Shown here piece by piece: positions 12,402-24,224 of a stretch of DNA of 64,000 nucleotides. The position numbers and the translations under genes were made by a program. The stretch covers positions 62,152,620-62,216,619 of the forward strand of contig CM043956.1 of assembly GCA_014529385.2 (NCBI GenBank), in the 5' to 3' direction. This stretch comes from Adiantum capillus-veneris (taxonomy: Eukaryota; Streptophyta; Polypodiopsida; Polypodiales; Pteridaceae). A model generated the notes under the pieces. The model was not told where the DNA came from. It made no database searches and worked only from the letters and a program-made list of their open reading frames with translations. The stretch's first letter is position 1; every line of letters starts with the position of its first letter.

Positions 12402-13914
12402 GGTCGCCTTGCTTTGTATGTTCAAGCTCGAGAAGGAGAGAGAGTAGCTTGCTTGCCTCGAGGACGAGAGCGAGAGAGATGGAGCTCTTCCCGTTATGCC
12501 TCGCCTTGCCAAGCTTTTCCTCCTCTTGTTATCTCGACCTGCTCGTTTTCTCCTCAAGCTTGTTTTCTTGCAAAACCCTTGCATGAAAAAGGCGCCTCCT
12601 ATATATAGAGTGACCCCTCCCTTAGCAACGACGGTGCCGTTGTTGCTAGGGAGGCGTAAAAAGTGCCTCTAGATGATGTGACAATGGACAAAATGACACG
12701 GGCAAAATCTAGCCGAAATGGCTCCAAAGCTGGTCGCGCTGCCGAGCTGAACAAATTTCGTTTCATGGCCGACACGAACCGACGCGTGAGCTGGCCAGCG
12801 CGATCTTCTTCTCCTGCTTGCGCCCTCCCTAATCGCTGCTTTCCTGCCATGCTATTCTTTTCTTCCTTGCTTTTACACACAAAAGCCCTTATTTTCCTTT
12901 AATGGGCGGCCATAAGCTTGGTCCCTTGGGCAACCCTTAAACTTTGGTTGCTCTTGGGCATTGGGCGGCCATCCTTTTAATGGCTTTTGGGCAGGCGGCC
13001 CTTGTAAAGGGCATCACATTTGGCATACAAAGTTACCAAAGCATTGCCAAGCACATGTTTCTCCAGTAGCCCTGTCTAGCTAGGCTTATCCCACAATCAA
13101 TACACCCCATGAGACGACATTTCGGACTAGGAGGTCATCAAGTGCTTTCGTACTGGCACCACTTTTAGCATGCATAATCTAGCATGGAATTGCTAAGCGT
13201 GAAATTTTAATGCTTCTCGAGCTTAATACACTTAGTATAGTTATCATCCAAGGCACTGAGCACATCAGTCGCATCTTCATTAGCTGGTCATGAAATACAA
13301 TTTAATTGAAGCACCAGTTAATAGTGCACTGCAAGAGATGAAATACCAAACAGGATTCCGGTTCCCAAAACCTGATTGAAGCTCAAAATTTCCCAGATGA
13401 CACTCCGGATGAGCCGACTAGATTGTTACGGAAGCGACCCCCGGTGAATCTTTAACGGCCAATAACTTGGCAACCGTAATTCCAATCTTTGCTCTGAAAA
13501 GACCGACGCGCTCCAGAAAGTGAGCACTTCAAGCCCGTGCATTCATTTCATTTTTGTCACCTCAGCTGAAGTTGCTTAATCCGGTACGGATCTGCAATCG
13601 ACTCAAACTTCAATATGCCATAACTTCTTCATCATAGCTCCAATCGACGAGCTGTAAAGACAGGCCGGTAGAGCACTTCAAGCACTGCATCTCTAGAATA
13701 TAATCTTCTATCTATGATCACTTAAAGCATACTCATTTTTGGCATCATTAAGGCATCTGTTGGCCCTTTTAAGTCTCATCTGGCATACATTAATCATTAA
13801 GCTTGGCCCGTTAACAAGTCCTGATCTTAGTGACCATTAAATGTGTAGGCTTCAAAGAAGCTTAGCTTGCATTCTCTGCTCTTTTTCTCTACATGGCAGC
13901 GGAGCTGCACGATA
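11701..13914 (-). repeat. LTR of element B (5' LTR in element orientation)
   Basis: Begins TGTCGGGGGATATG and aligns with 7015-9132. The last bases read CACGATAATG instead of CACGACA. A short deletion between the LTR end CACGA and an identical CACGA target duplication would explain this. It contains the expanded GA tract at 12324-12403. Confidence 0.85.
12324..12403. repeat. (GA)n tract, about 80 bp
   Basis: AG repeats with one GATAGAG interruption near the 3' end. It is longer than the 32-bp homologous tract in the other LTR. Confidence 0.95.
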
Positions 13915-16900
13915 ATGAGAAAAGAGAAAAATGAGATCTTACCTCCTATTGAAGAATTTGAGGCAAGATCGAAAATGAACTTTGATATGCATTCACAAGG
14001 GGGAGGGACGAATTAGTTCGGGGCACAGCCAACCAGACTCGCTGAAAACTCGACCCTCTTACCTAGGAGAGTATGAAGCCAAGTCTGAGGTGAGAGCAAT
14101 CCCATCTCAAAGACTATCTTCTAACAGAGTGATGGATTTACAAGGGTTGATTGAGCTATTGTCCACCCTGGTGGCATGCACAATCACATTAGCCGAACTC
14201 CTAAGGCTACTACCAAACATGTGGACCACCATAGGCAAATGCTTAGAAAAATTTGGAGTGAAAGACCCCACCTCGAAGCTTCAAGAAAGGATCAGAGAAT
14301 TGGACATTCCTCAACTAAACACTAGTCCAGTACCTTTAAACAAGGTTGGAGAATATTGCGAGGGAGAAGATGGAAACACCACACTACTAGTAGAATTCCA
14401 AGGAGTAGTTTCCAAAGCTATTATTGACAGTGGAGCAGGAGTTGCAATTGCCACCAAGGAAATCTGGAAAAAATGGGGAAAACCGGCTTTGAGAGCTACC
14501 AGAATGAAATTGCAATTGGCAGATGGGTTCATGGAGAAGCCTCTAGGACTCTTAGAAAAAGTAATTGTCAACTCGTGCGGAATCGAGTATGAGCATACAT
14601 TTGCAATATTCGATTTCGACAAAAAGAACAATTACGAGATAATCTTGGGAAGACCATTCATGCGACAATTAAAGATGGTCCAGGATTGGGGTTACGACCA
14701 CATATACCTCAGACATGGCGAGACTACAACCAAAATACACCTAAAAGACCATAGTTACAAATATGTGAACCAGACACCGGTGGAAGAGTTTGATTCAGCT
14801 TCATTGGCAGGATCTGAGCTCCCAGCATTGTTAGGGCAACAAAAAGAGCTATGGATGTGCGGAGCTTCACATTGTGGGAGCTTAAAAAGAGAGGAATGCA
14901 TCTTAGAAAGAGCGATTGAGTACAAGGATTATATTCCGGATCCTTTTCCTGAAGATACCTTGGAACCTCTGGAATGGGAACACATATTAGCAACATTGAA
15001 TGTCTGTACCATTACAGATAGTCCAATGACAAAATTTTGCGATAAGGATGGCTATGATGTGCTACCCTATTACATGGTAAGCCTTATACGAGGAGGAGAT
15101 GAGATGGTAGAACCACCAGAACAAGAAGCATTTAATAACTCCTTTGAGCATCTGGAGGTAAATAACGATGCAGATAATGAGTGTTTAGACAGCTCAAGTG
15201 AGCGTGGATAGAAAACAGCGAATACCAAGTTTTATGATTTTGCCAATCAGCACCCTAGACGCCAGGAACGCTATAGGAGAAAACGAGCAGAAAACAAAAA
15301 GAGAGAGAACCTGATGCCCATAATAAAAGATAAAACTCACTATCTAATGCTTGTCAAAGCAGAGGATTGTGTAAAAGATCAAATATCAGGAAGATTCTCG
15401 AGAGTGCGAAGGGAAGGAATGCAAGTGGGATTAAAACAAGTACAAAAAGCTAAAACAGAAAAAAAATCTAAAAATCAAAACAAGAAACAACAAAAGACCT
15501 AGAGTGGACCAAATTGGAACGTAAAAAGAAATACCAAGAACTAAAACGATCTTTACGAGAGGTATGGACTACTGAGGGAGAAAGTGAGGGTAAGGAGGAG
15601 TCAGAAAAAGGAAACATGAATGTACCATCACACTATCAAAAATTCATCATCCAGGACAGAAAAATCATAATGACACCACCAGTCAGGGAAAGAATAAACC
15701 AAGAATCTTACGATGGGCCGGAAAATGCAAAACAGATAGACCTCACCGAACCAGGTGAAAAGCTTCATCCGCTCTATATCGCAACTGATTTAGAGCTTAA
15801 AGAAGAAGAACGGCTAACACAGCTTCTCAAAAAGTATAAAGATGTGTTTGCATGGTCCTACAAAGACCTCAAAGGAGTTGATCCATCGATATGCCAACAT
15901 ATAGTTCCTTTGAAATCAGATGCCAAACCTAGCAAACAACGTCCTTATACATAGAATGACACATTTGCTAAATGAATCAAAGAGGAGATTGACAAGCTGA
16001 TGGATGTTGAATTCATCTACAAAATCGAGCATACAGATTGGGTGTCACCCATTGTGATTGTCCCCAAGAAGAATGGAAAGCTGAGAGTGTGTGTAAACCT
16101 CAAAAAGGTAAATGCAGCCACCATAAGGGATAATTATCCCTTTCCAATCACAGAACATGTACTTGAGAGGGTGTCTGGGAAACGGGCTTTCCTTTCTAGA
16201 TGGGTTTTCAGGGTATAACGAACTGGCAATTGCAATAGAGGATCAACACAAAATAGAGTTTGCCATAGAATGGGAAATTTATGCGTATCAAGTTATGCCT
16301 TTTGTCTTAACTAATGCCCCAGGTACCTTTCAGAGGTTTATGACGCATGCATTCAAAGAATACCTGAGAATATATATGTGGATGATCTTTGTGTACACTC
16401 TCTGCTATGAGATGAACATATTGACCATTTACAAAAGGTATTTGAGAAGTGCAGAACATATCGAATCTATCTTAGCCCGGAAAAGTGCATTTTTATGGTT
16501 AGGCAAGGTCGCATGTTAGGACACATTGTCTCAAGAAATGGCATAACCACTGACCTAGACAAAATCAAAGTCATAGTAGACCTGCCCATGCCTACTAATG
16601 CAAAACAAGTGCAATCCTTCATGGGACACTGTGGATATTATCGAGGATTCATATATATGTATGCAGTCATTGCACGACCTCTGTATCGTTTGTTAGTCAG
16701 TTTTGACTGGACTTAAGAGTGTGAAACTTCATTCCAAAAAGCTGAAGGAAAACCTTGTATCAGCACCTATACTTAAAGCACCAAATTGGAAAAATATATT
16801 CCATGTTCACATTAATGCATCTGCATATGCAATTGGGAGTATTCTGTCTCAACCTGGAGACGAAACAATGGATTTTCCAGTTTGTTATGCACTTAGATTC

Positions 16901-16975
16901 CGACAGAGTTGTCACATCATAGGTGAATCAAAAAAAGGATCTTCTAAAATATGAGGAATCTCATGGCGTGCTATA
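13915..16975 (+). pseudogene. protease and reverse transcriptase region of element A
   Basis: At about 14,400-14,720 lies a retropepsin-like domain with the active site AIIDSGAGVAIAT and the late ILGRPF motif. It is followed at 15,830-15,950 by YKDVFAWSYKDL, the usual lead-in to gypsy RT. RT proper follows in pieces: VSPIVIVPKKNGKLRVCVNLKKVN (16,040-16,110), PFPITEHVL (16,140), then MLGHIVSRNGI (16,510). The catalytic YVDD region at about 16,370-16,400 is frameshifted. RNase H begins (LVSAPILKAPNWKNIFHVHINAS) and is cut off at about 16,975. The ORF at 13982-15211 covers the protease part. The locus is inactive. Confidence 0.85.
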
Positions 16976-17613
16976 TATCAGTAGATAGATCTTGAAGAGG
17001 ACATTCTAACTATCAAACCTCCGCCAACTTTGGAGTTTGTTTGCAAAAATTTATCCATGCACCCGTTTTGGTAGAGAGAGGTAAAGTCAAACTCCTTAAA
17101 GGGCCCCTTTGTGAGTCCAAATTTTGCCTAATGATTACTCGAAGTTGCCAGGCTCGAAGGCACGCGAGAGAATAAGTGAGCAATACATGGTGAAAACCCT
17201 AACGGGCACCATCAAATTGTTCACTGGCTCGCCTGAACTATCTTGCATTCTGATGAGAAAGATTTGCAAAACACCTTTTGCAATCTTCGAGACATTCAAA
17301 CCCGGCCAGGCGACAGACAGTATCTTCTTCTTTCAAGATACATATAGATGCGTATACGATTTGTCTAGTCAGCCATCCCACGAGGTGATACATGCATTGT
17401 ATCAAAGGATCATGTTTTTGCCATCCTATCACCTCCAGGCCTTTGAAGAAGCCTTCTACACTAGCTTCTTCACAATCAGCACAGACATGTTTGGCCCAAC
17501 ACTACTAGCTCAACATGCGAGGTATGAGTCTCTTTTGAAAATGCGAGCAAGTCTTCACTGAAGAACCAGCTCAACAGCCATGTCCGGGACGACATGAACA
17601 AGGAGAGGGGGAG
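16976..17613 (+). pseudogene. 3' ORF fragment of an LTR element (C)
   Basis: After the break in element A, sequence at 17,040-17,561 matches the distal ORF of element D at 23,060-22,319 on the opposite strand. Shared features are KVKLLKGPLCES/RVKLKVTNSVYE, TGTIKLFTGSPELSC/KGTIDIFIGSPDLTC, RKICKT/KKICKT and YQRIMFLPSYHLQ/YQRLMFLPSYHMQ. ORF 17124-17561 (145 codons) is intact over most of this domain. It ends 50 bp before a purine tract and an LTR start, so it is the last ORF of its element. The domain is not one I recognise. Confidence 0.6.
17600..17613 (+). promoter_or_regulatory. polypurine tract before LTR of element C
   Basis: AAGGAGAGGGGGAG directly precedes TGTTAGA. This is a typical plus-strand priming site and places a 3' LTR on the plus strand here. 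Confidence 0.65.
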
Positions 17614-18537
17614 TGTTAGAAGCTGGACACACCCTACGGAAAATGACTGCTCGGCGGATTATTATTTTTTGTAATTATTCATTTATTGAGAAAACCCAAC
17701 ATTTCACCTTTGTAAATATTGGGGCTTATAGAAGTTTCCAGATTGTATCCGAGTTTTGACATTTAGATTGAGTAGATGAATAAATTGGAACATTGGGGTT
17801 TGAGATTGTAAGGTATTTATACCACTTTTTGACCTTAATGAAAGACCTTTGTCATTTTAAAAAGTGAAGTCTGTGAGTGAGCGTACTGTGTATGAGAGAG
17901 AGTGAGAGATTCATCTTGATGCTACGCACGCATCGGTGGTCGGAATCGAGTGCGGAGAAGTGCAGCGTGCTACCCACAACGAGAGCTACACGCCAATACC
18001 TACATTGTGCGCGTACAGTTTGGTTTTGCAAGCTCGACCTACGAGATTCATCTGGTGATTTGGTGAGCATACATTATCCATTTTCACATTTCATCATATC
18101 CACGCATTCTCATTGAGTAGAGCTACACATTAGGCACTTCAGTTTTCGGAAACGACGACCTGCAAATTTCAGCCAGACATCCTATGTGATTTTGCACCGG
18201 GTGTTTTGGGTTGGAATTTTGGTTCCTATACCTTAGGGAGAGCGACCTATTGGTGTTAGTAGGGTCTCCTTCAAGTTTTGTGGCATTTCGAGACCGTTTG
18301 ATGGGTATTCGGCTCTAGAAAGCGTTGTAGGAAATCTCCTCTTATGCACTCCTGAGGGCTGTAGCTTAGACAATGGGTAGAGACCTCTGTAGGACTTAGT
18401 CGAGAGTCGGTCGAGTGTAGATTGACACCCTATGCTTGCTTCCACGCGCCTGAGGGTCGAGATTCGTCCTTAGCTGACAAATCTGGTTAGGTGAGTTCTT
18501 GCTGTGCTGACGTCCATTGCGGCGTATCCGTCCAACA
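17614..18537 (+). repeat. LTR of element C, about 924 bp
   Basis: Begins TGTTAGA and ends TCCAACA, a near-perfect inverted terminal pair. It contains a TATA-like TATTTATACC at about 17,813. It is preceded by a polypurine tract and followed by AATGGTGATCCACC, which resembles a primer-binding site, so this one LTR may once have joined two elements. No partner LTR is visible in the window. Confidence 0.6.
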
Positions 18538-19900
18538 AATGGTGATCCACCTGGACCTCAGGAAACATGTACTTGAATGGTACAACATTACTCCCCAGTA
18601 GTGGTGGTTATTGGCCTAATATTGGTTGTGGTCTCTCCATATTCATGGGTGATCTCTGAATTGGTGCGACATTTGCTAATTATCAATACATGGGTTTCCC
18701 TTGTGGTCTCATTGTAATGTACTCGATATTTTTGTCATATTTGGGTTTATGATAGCATTTTTTTGCCTCATGTTTTGTCCACTTTCCTTCAATGGAACAT
18801 TATTTCAATGGTATGTGTTGTCCCATAGGTTGTCCCTAAGCTGGACCCTATCCTGGCCCTCTCATAGGCATCCTTTGTATGCTAGTCATCATGTCGTTCA
18901 TGCGCTTGAGCATGTCTTCTATAGCATTTACACGAGCTTCCACGGTTGCTCCTACTTGTGATGGCATAGTGGATGTGGTTTGCTCACTCTGTGAGTCTTT
19001 AACAATGTTTTCCTTGGTATATATCTCAAAATTATTTCCCAAGTCAATAGCGTCCAATCTACATGCTTCCCAAGTAGTGTATCTTTTGCTACACAAAATA
19101 GCATGAAATTTCTTGTTTAGTAATCCATCTAAAAATAGTGAGACAAGTTGCTCCTTGGTTGGAATTTCCAACTCTAAACATCTATCAATATATTTTGTCA
19201 TCCGACTCACACTATCTCTGAGAATTTCTCCTTGTTTTTGTTTGAAGCTGTAGATTTGGGCCATAGGTGCTATCATGCTCGATTCCCATTTTTGAGCAAG
19301 CAACAACAAATCTCATTGCCAAAGTGGGCAGATCAGTTATCGATCCAAGAGGTATGGTCTAGATTCAAGTTAATGCTTTTCCTTCTAAGGTCCTTCCAAA
19401 TCTTGCAAATTATGTGTGGAATTCGGTTATGCATTTAGCTTTTAGAACTTGCCTAAAGCTTGCTAAGTGGTTGTACGGATCCCTTGATCCACTGTATTTT
19501 TTGACCCATTTTTGAAAATCTACTGGTTTGACTCTACAATTGTGTTTCGCATTTTCTCTCCTTCTGGCTGGTGTTTCTCCCATTAGTCCTTCAAACCAGT
19601 TGTTTGGTAGCTGTGACTCATGTGGACCTCTTCTTGTCCTAGTGTCACTCATTCTTCCCTTGTTTAAGGTGGTTTCTACATTTCTTCCCATGTTTCCATC
19701 ATTGAGGTGACTGCCGCTGGCTGTGCTTCTTCTTTGATTTTCCATGCTATCATAGGCTCCATCATTTGGCCCCATATTTTGTTCGGTTTTTGGTATTGTT
19801 TTGATAATGCCTTCTCAGATTGAATGTCCCTCCTCTTATTGGGTTTGTTAAATCTCCTTTGGGTTCATCATGACAAAATTATTATTATAGCAATCCCTAA
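18538..19900 (-). pseudogene. Ty3/gypsy gag fragment
   Basis: The minus-strand frames 19775-19410 and 19309-18848 are consecutive parts of one Gag. The first carries CRVKPVDFQKWVKKYSGSRDP, as in gypsy Gag (compare QKWVHKKYTGNRDP of element A). The second carries FKQKQGEILRDSVSRMTKYI and LVSLFLDGL. A frameshift separates them at about 19,310-19,410, and no pol follows. It stands in opposite orientation to the adjoining LTR of element C. Confidence 0.7.
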
Positions 19901-20520
19901 AGAGGTGGACATGAAGTTCTTTCAATCCCTTCTCTTTTATCTTGAAAATACATACGATCTTCAAGGGTGTCAACTGCCCTAGTTTGGCATGAGCAGTCCA
20001 TACCAAGTCATCACATTGTTATCTTTCCAACATTAGAATCCCAGGTTGGGATTGGTAGTGGGTATATGCTTTAAAGGCTTGGTTTTTATTAAGTCATACC
20101 CCTTTAAATCTAATACCAGTGTTCCTTCTTTTACGGTCAGTGTTTGGGATCAAAGTATCAACTTCCAAATCGCATTGGTTCATCGAATCAAGATCTTGTA
20201 TTTTGAGGTACTGCATCCCATTTTGGTCTATATAGAAGGTATCATGCGTAAGCGGAAATAAAAAATAATGATGATGTCCTTTTGATGCTCTTGTTAGCTG
20301 AGCAGCTAAACAAAAAGTGAAAACAGATAGAAGATTTAAGTTTGTGGAATTTTATCATGGTATATACTAATTTTTTGACTACAGATTGTGTATAGGAACT
20401 TATTTGTATTTTAATAATATTTATGGATATATTTTTACTTTTTTTCTTATTTTTTACTGAATGTTTTAGTATGGGTGTTGAGTGCCTCATCAAGGGTTAT
20501 AAATCTTATTCCTCTTGCAG
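19901..20520. other. no recognisable gene
   Basis: A+T-rich sequence between the gag fragment and the B-family copy. Short ORFs only, without family signatures. Confidence 0.5.
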
Positions 20521-21359
20521 TGATTGGTTGGAATATACAAAGCAGAGATGACAAGCCGAGGTGTACCCAAGGACCAAATGATTTTGGATTTTGGACAACT
20601 TGTGGCTTCGGATTTCAATGAAGTGTACAAGAGATAACAGAGTGTTCTTTCCAGTAGTGGAGTGAATTTGCAAACGCTTTGATCCATGTAAGCTTTACGG
20701 TACTAGCTCTTAAGATTGAGTATCTTACATCCAACAAACAAAGACAATGTGAAGATGAATTTACGGGATAAATTGAGTGCTTCTACGGTGGTATGGACCC
20801 AACTAGAAGCTCTTTAGAATTGAGTGATTTGAGGGACAAAGAAATATTGGATACTGAAGACATGTACATAGTTGAAATTGGGTACGCTAGTTTCAAATTG
20901 TATGATGGAAAAAGTGAGCCCGAGAGTTTCCAAAGTAGTGATTAGAATTCTTTCATGCATGCTAAGGAGATTTTTAAAGATGAATAGTGTGAGTATCAAT
21001 TAGCTTGGTTATTTGAAGCTGAGGATGAAGTTGATCCACAAGAGGTCGAGGATCTACAAGATGATGCCAACATTTGGATAGTTGTCCATGCAAGCTCTCT
21101 AAACTTGATGCTTCTCATGAAGGAAGCGCATGTCTAGAGAGGATGATGGCACAAACTTTGCATTGTTTGTATGGATTTATGAGCAACGAGTTGGTTGAAG
21201 ATGATTGCATGGATAAAAACATATGTATTCCATGTAAATCTTTAGTGCTTGACAAAGTGTAGGTTACTCCACAGGTGTCACATGATGTGTCTCAAGAGTT
21301 GCAAGAGCCGCTGATTGTTGTTGAAGACATGTTGATGGGTGTTGGTGATTCTAGGCAAG
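20521..21359 (+). pseudogene. 5' part of a B-family element copy (acidic ORF), interrupted by element D
   Basis: Frames on the plus strand (for example 21074-21262) carry Asp/Glu/Cys-rich sequence. They end at 21,359 and resume after element D at 28,591, where the sequence matches the acidic ORF of element B (SDEPLQC against PDEPLQF, then the acidic cluster). Stops are present, so it is a relic. The left limit is approximate. Confidence 0.5.
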
Positions 21360-22236
21360 TGTTGTCTAAAAGACACACTGCTCGCAATTTCTAGCAAAGC
21401 CAGAACTAGGCTAAACAACAAGATGTCAACCAAGGACGAAGCTAGACCCATAGGTGCATGGAAATAAATAAATGGTGTTCAATCAGTACCAAAGGAAATC
21501 AACTGAAACACAATAAGAACACACAACCACTACCTTTCTTATGAAGCCAATGCTCACCCAAATGCAAGCTAAAGGCGTTGAATCATCATGAAACTCAAGG
21601 TCTAACCTCTACACACCTAGAGGACACCATCTTATGGTCTCTAACCCAAATCATCACCCATAAACACCCGCTGCAAAAATTGCATATAAAGACAGGCCAA
21701 AATTTTAAGGTCATCGATTCTCAACATGCTTAGGTCTAAGATGTAGCTCATCCTGTAATGGTTGCAATGACATATAGCAATCACTAAACGGATGCATGGT
21801 TGGAGTGAAAACTCACCTTTGTAAAGAGACTGACACCGCGCAAGCTTGAGGTTAAAGTGTATCTCTTGCCATTGCTAACACAATGGTGAAGTCGTCTTCA
21901 CAATGTAGCCATTGTAGAGCACGTAGGGAGAAGAATAAGACCTCCTTCTCTCTCGACACACAGCACACAGTCACGTATACTTAGTGGAGCTCAAAATTTG
22001 ATTCATTCCAAAGTTGTATTAGGTTTACAAGTATTGGCTTTTATACCTCATCCTTGGAGGTTCTAACTCACCAAGATTACATCCTACCATCTACAATGGG
22101 GTTAGAGATTCCACATACTTACTAAATTACAATCTTGAAACTCAATCGAGTCTCAAAATAATTACAACGATCTTGTCAGAATAAGTATTACAAAAATTGG
22201 GGTCTTCTTTTGTGTTAGCCGTAGCCGCCGTCAACA
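21360..22236 (-). repeat. LTR of element D (3' LTR), 877 bp
   Basis: Begins TGTTGTCTAAAAGACAC and ends GTCAACA. It aligns with 27669-28590, with scattered substitutions and small indels. It is followed by CTCCCCCCTCC, the complement of the polypurine tract. Confidence 0.88.
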
Positions 22237-22250
22237 CTCCCCCCTCCGCA
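22237..22250 (-). promoter_or_regulatory. polypurine tract of element D
   Basis: On the minus strand GCGGAGGGGGGAG runs into TGTTGAC, the LTR start. Confidence 0.7.
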
Positions 22251-22318
22251 TCCATGTTGTCCCTGCTAACATGATGGGTCTTGATCTCCTGATTTGGTAA
22301 TAATTCTCAGGCTTGGAG

Positions 22319-23060
22319 TCAGTGGAATCCTTGGGGCTTTAGTAGCTTGAAGTATGAAGCATACCTTATGTTGCTCAAGGTAACTGTGGGGTTATTGTCG
22401 TAAAAAAGTAAAGAATTTGGTGTAGAAGGTTGCATGTGGTAGCTTGGTAAGAACATTAGCCTTTGGTATAACAGATGTAAAACCTCCACGGATGGCTGCT
22501 TTGACAAATCAAATGTCATTGTGGTGACATTGTCGCTCGTTGAGCAGTAGGGTTGAGTCCGTAGATTTGGACGGTGCAAACACTTCAATGCATGCCAAGA
22601 GGGTTTTGCATATCTTCTTGATCACCACACACGTCAAGTCAGGGGAGCCAATGAAAATATCAATGGTACCCTTCACGATTTTCACCCTATAAGATACACT
22701 TATGCTCTCTCCTTCCTTGGGTGGTGGCATAGATGGTTTTTTGAGCCAGGTGGGATGTTTCTTCAAGATTCTAGTGTGGTTTTCCCATGTGAGTACACGA
22801 GGGACCGGAAAAAACAGTGTCATCCCTAATGTTTTTGGGAGCTTCCACCAAGTACTTTAGAAATCTCACCTGGCTCAAAAAACCATGCTTTTCTCCACTT
22901 TGATTGGGAGTCCACTATCTTGTTTGCAGTATCTGACTTTGACATTGCCCTCATACACTGAATTTGTTACTTTCAATTTGACTCTTTCCTTTTTCACTAG
23001 CACTTCATACTTTAAGAGAGGTTTTGAGAGTGAAGGTTGCATGCATTCCTCCCTACGCAA
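22319..23060 (-). pseudogene. distal ORF of element D, domain shared with element C
   Basis: Frames 23060-22875, 22823-22509 and 22588-22319 are consecutive pieces of one ORF. They include RVKIVKGTIDIFIGSPDLTC, KKICKT and YQRLMFLPSYHMQ, all matched at 17,040-17,561 in a different LTR element. The last frame begins in the LTR-proximal region, 83 bp from the LTR. No catalytic signature is recognised; the ORF takes the place where pol would stand. Confidence 0.55.
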
Positions 23061-23736
23061 TTTGTGGCGAGCCCTTGGACTCCTACTGATAGTGTATCAT
23101 TTGCTTCTCCCACTCCAAGGTTGCCTTGTGGTCTTTAGCTGTGGATTGTTTAATCGAGTTTGGAGGTGTGTCTCCTCCTCTGTAGTTAAAGGTTGTTTTC
23201 CTTCCTCCTATCTCAGTAGGTGTTCTTATAGGTGTTGTAGGTCTTCTGCACCTTCAAGAACCTCTAAGGACACATCTCTTACGTTAATACAAGGTCAATG
23301 GGCCTTGACTCTGTTTCCTATGTCCTTGCTTTGACTAATTCTTTTTGTAGTTCTATTATTTGTTGTTGAGTAAGTCTAACTTTTTTGTAGCTTCTTCTAC
23401 TTAATCTACCAGTAGCTCTTATAGAGTACCTAGCTGTACTTGGAGCATTTTGTGTTCTTTACAAAGTTGAGCCTTCATTCTTTCCTCTACGGATAGGGAC
23501 CCTTCTTCCATATGCATTGTTTGTCTTTGTTCTAGATGTAATTTCTTTTGTAGATCAGTGATTTGTGCTTCCAAAGCTTCAATATATTGGCTATCTGCTC
23601 TTGCAACTGCTCATTTAGCCCTCGGTGTTGCTTTGAGTCTCTTGATTGTCAAGTCCTAGAGATCTAATTTGGCTTTCATCTCGAGAACTTCATATTTTGC
23701 TTCTTCTAGCTCATCCTCCACTCTTTCCTTCTCTTC

Positions 23737-24114
23737 CTAGAGATTCTTTACTTCATGCAAAACCTCCTCCATTTGCAATGTCAGAGTGTCTCGATCGCTT
23801 TTGGCCTCTCTTAGTGTTTTAATGGGAGTCTCAAGCTCTTGTTTAGGTTCATCAGCCTTATGGTTCGTCATGTGGATCATGTTTGTGAGGTGATCATGTT
23901 CTATTTTCATATTGTCTTTCTTGGTATGTAGCATACTATTTTCTTCAGGCAGTGCTAGATACTGCGTTCTGATTCTGTCCAGTACTTGATATACAACTCT
24001 CACATCCTCTTCATTTGTTGCAACCAGGCTTTTGTTGATGGTCTGAGGATTGGGTCTGAAAAGGGAACTTCGTGTCCCATACTCAACATTACTCTTGCTG
24101 GAGGTGCTCTCCAC
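23737..24114 (-). CDS. coiled-coil ORF of element D
   Basis: 125 codons rich in Glu, Leu, Lys and Thr with heptad-like spacing (TLREAKSDRDTLTLQMEEVL), suggesting a coiled coil. The plus-strand ORFs over the same bases are its shadows. It lies between the proline-rich ORF and the distal domain. Confidence 0.45.
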   Translation of the reverse strand: MESTSSKSNVEYGTRSSLFRPNPQTINKSLVATNEEDVRVVYQVLDRIRTQYLALPEENSMLHTKKDNMKIEHDHLTNMIHMTNHKADEPKQELETPIKTLREAKSDRDTLTLQMEEVLHEVKNL

Positions 24115-24224
24115 AGGTTGGCTAAAGGTTTCTATTGTGGTGCATGTGAGATTTGGACCAACCCTAGTACTCCAGACTGTAGGGATTGCCTTTCTTGTGC
24201 TCTTCTCTATGTCTCTTGGTCTAA

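Larger units (their letters stand above)
7015..13914 (-). mobile_element. LTR retroelement B without polymerase, nested in element A
   Basis: Two long direct repeats (7015-9132 and 11701-about 13914) flank 2.57 kb of internal DNA. LTR ends are TGTCG..CGACA. The orientation is minus: a purine run lies just inside the lower-coordinate LTR and a tRNA-CCA-complementary start (TGGTGAACCCGAC) just inside the upper one. Internal ORFs are gag-like and acidic; no protease, RT or integrase is present. It is therefore a non-autonomous (LARD-like) element. It interrupts element A, whose reading frame resumes in phase after 13,915. Confidence 0.85.
3543..16975 (+). mobile_element. Ty3/gypsy retrotransposon A (decayed, 3'-truncated, split by element B)
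   Basis: Reading order gag, zinc knuckles, aspartic protease, reverse transcriptase, connection/RNase H start is that of Ty3/gypsy elements. The body is interrupted by element B between 7,014 and 13,915. It stops abruptly at about 16,975, early in RNase H, where sequence of another element (C) begins. Integrase and 3' LTR are absent. Many stops and frameshifts show that it is inactive. Confidence 0.85.
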
